From NCBI GenBank assembly GCA_021817025.1, contig JAKAWF010000267.1:1-5304 (forward strand): 5,304 nucleotides of DNA. Direction: 5' to 3'. This DNA is from a bacterium (GTDB lineage: Bacteria; Chloroflexota; Dormibacteria; UBA8260; Bog-877). The notes below the pieces were generated by a model that saw nothing but the letters and a program-made list of their open reading frames with translations, searched no databases and had not been told where the DNA came from. Below, one piece after another: positions 5,194 through 5,304 of this stretch (position 1 is its first letter; each line of letters opens with the position of its first letter). The position numbers were made by a program, and so were the translations under genes.

Positions 5194-5304
5194 TCAGGGC
5201 ACTGCGCCGAGGATGCGTTCCAAGGCCGCTCGGGGCGGAAGGATGGGGGGGCGGTCCCCTCCGAAGGCGATGAGGTCCTTGTCCCCTGACACAAGCAGGT
5301 CTGC
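5194..5304 (-). CDS. PIN-domain protein (VapC-like RNase toxin family), C-terminal end, cut by the window edge
   Basis: The last 36 codons of a gene that enters from the right. The translation begins ADLLVSGDKDLIAFGG and continues DRPPILPPRAALERILGAVP to a TGA at 5196-5194. The pattern A-D-x-L-V-S/T-G-D-K-D-L-x-A, followed by a short strand and 'I-L-x-P-R-x-x-L-E-R-I-L', is the C-terminal hallmark of PIN-domain proteins of the COG1569 type annotated as toxin components. The two aspartates of GDKD belong to the metal-binding acidic cluster that cleaves RNA. A toxin of this kind would have a small antitoxin gene just upstream, which lies outside the window. The fragment is short and no antitoxin can be checked, so toxin function is inferred from the family pattern alone. 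Confidence 0.7.
   Translation of the reverse strand, partial: ADLLVSGDKDLIAFGGDRPPILPPRAALERILGAVP

Noticed and set aside
4944..5294. Upstream extension of the lipoprotein frame by 117 codons.
   Set aside because: It would bury the signal peptide inside the protein, cross the candidate promoter and the dyad, and overlap the PIN gene in another frame.

Overview
The window is GC-rich, and every intact gene lies on the minus strand. Heavy use of G or C at third codon positions, a TTG start, an ATGA-coupled gene pair and a probably leaderless promoter all suggest a high-GC bacterium, most likely an actinomycete or a related soil lineage. No gene here fixes the species.

Layout from left to right. 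(1) 1-297: the first 99 codons of a GT4-type glycosyltransferase, cut by the window edge. (2) 298-1100: no intact gene. About 670-1090 holds a decayed plus-strand IS3-family transposase, with an OrfA remnant broken by a frameshift and the start of OrfB; 298-669 has no recognisable gene. (3) 1101-2983: a two-gene operon read right to left, an ArsR-type winged-helix regulator followed with a 4-base overlap by a 12-helix MFS exporter. Its promoter (TTGACA-N18-TATCCT) is covered by two tandem AAAG-N4-CTTT palindromes and places the predicted transcription start at the ATG. (4) 2982-3320: a plus-strand frame with strongly biased codon use but no recognised product, then an almost perfect 14-bp inverted repeat. 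(5) 3321-4157: a 278-aa protein joining a SnoaL/NTF2-like domain to two tandem winged-helix-like modules. (6) 4317-4943: a small secreted lipoprotein with four cysteines besides the lipobox one, with a candidate promoter upstream. (7) 5065-5090: a 26-base dyad in the intergenic region. (8) 5194-5304: the last 36 codons of a PIN-domain protein, probably a toxin-type RNase, cut by the right edge.

The ArsR-MFS pair is the only obvious working unit: the regulator probably represses its own operon until a toxic compound, or some other signal, releases it and the exporter is made. The other genes look independent, and the transposase relic marks this as a mildly rearranged accessory stretch. The best leads for something new are the tandem operator on a leaderless promoter, the SnoaL plus double winged-helix architecture, and the two unexplained inverted repeats. 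I found no CRISPR array, tRNA, rRNA or complete mobile element.
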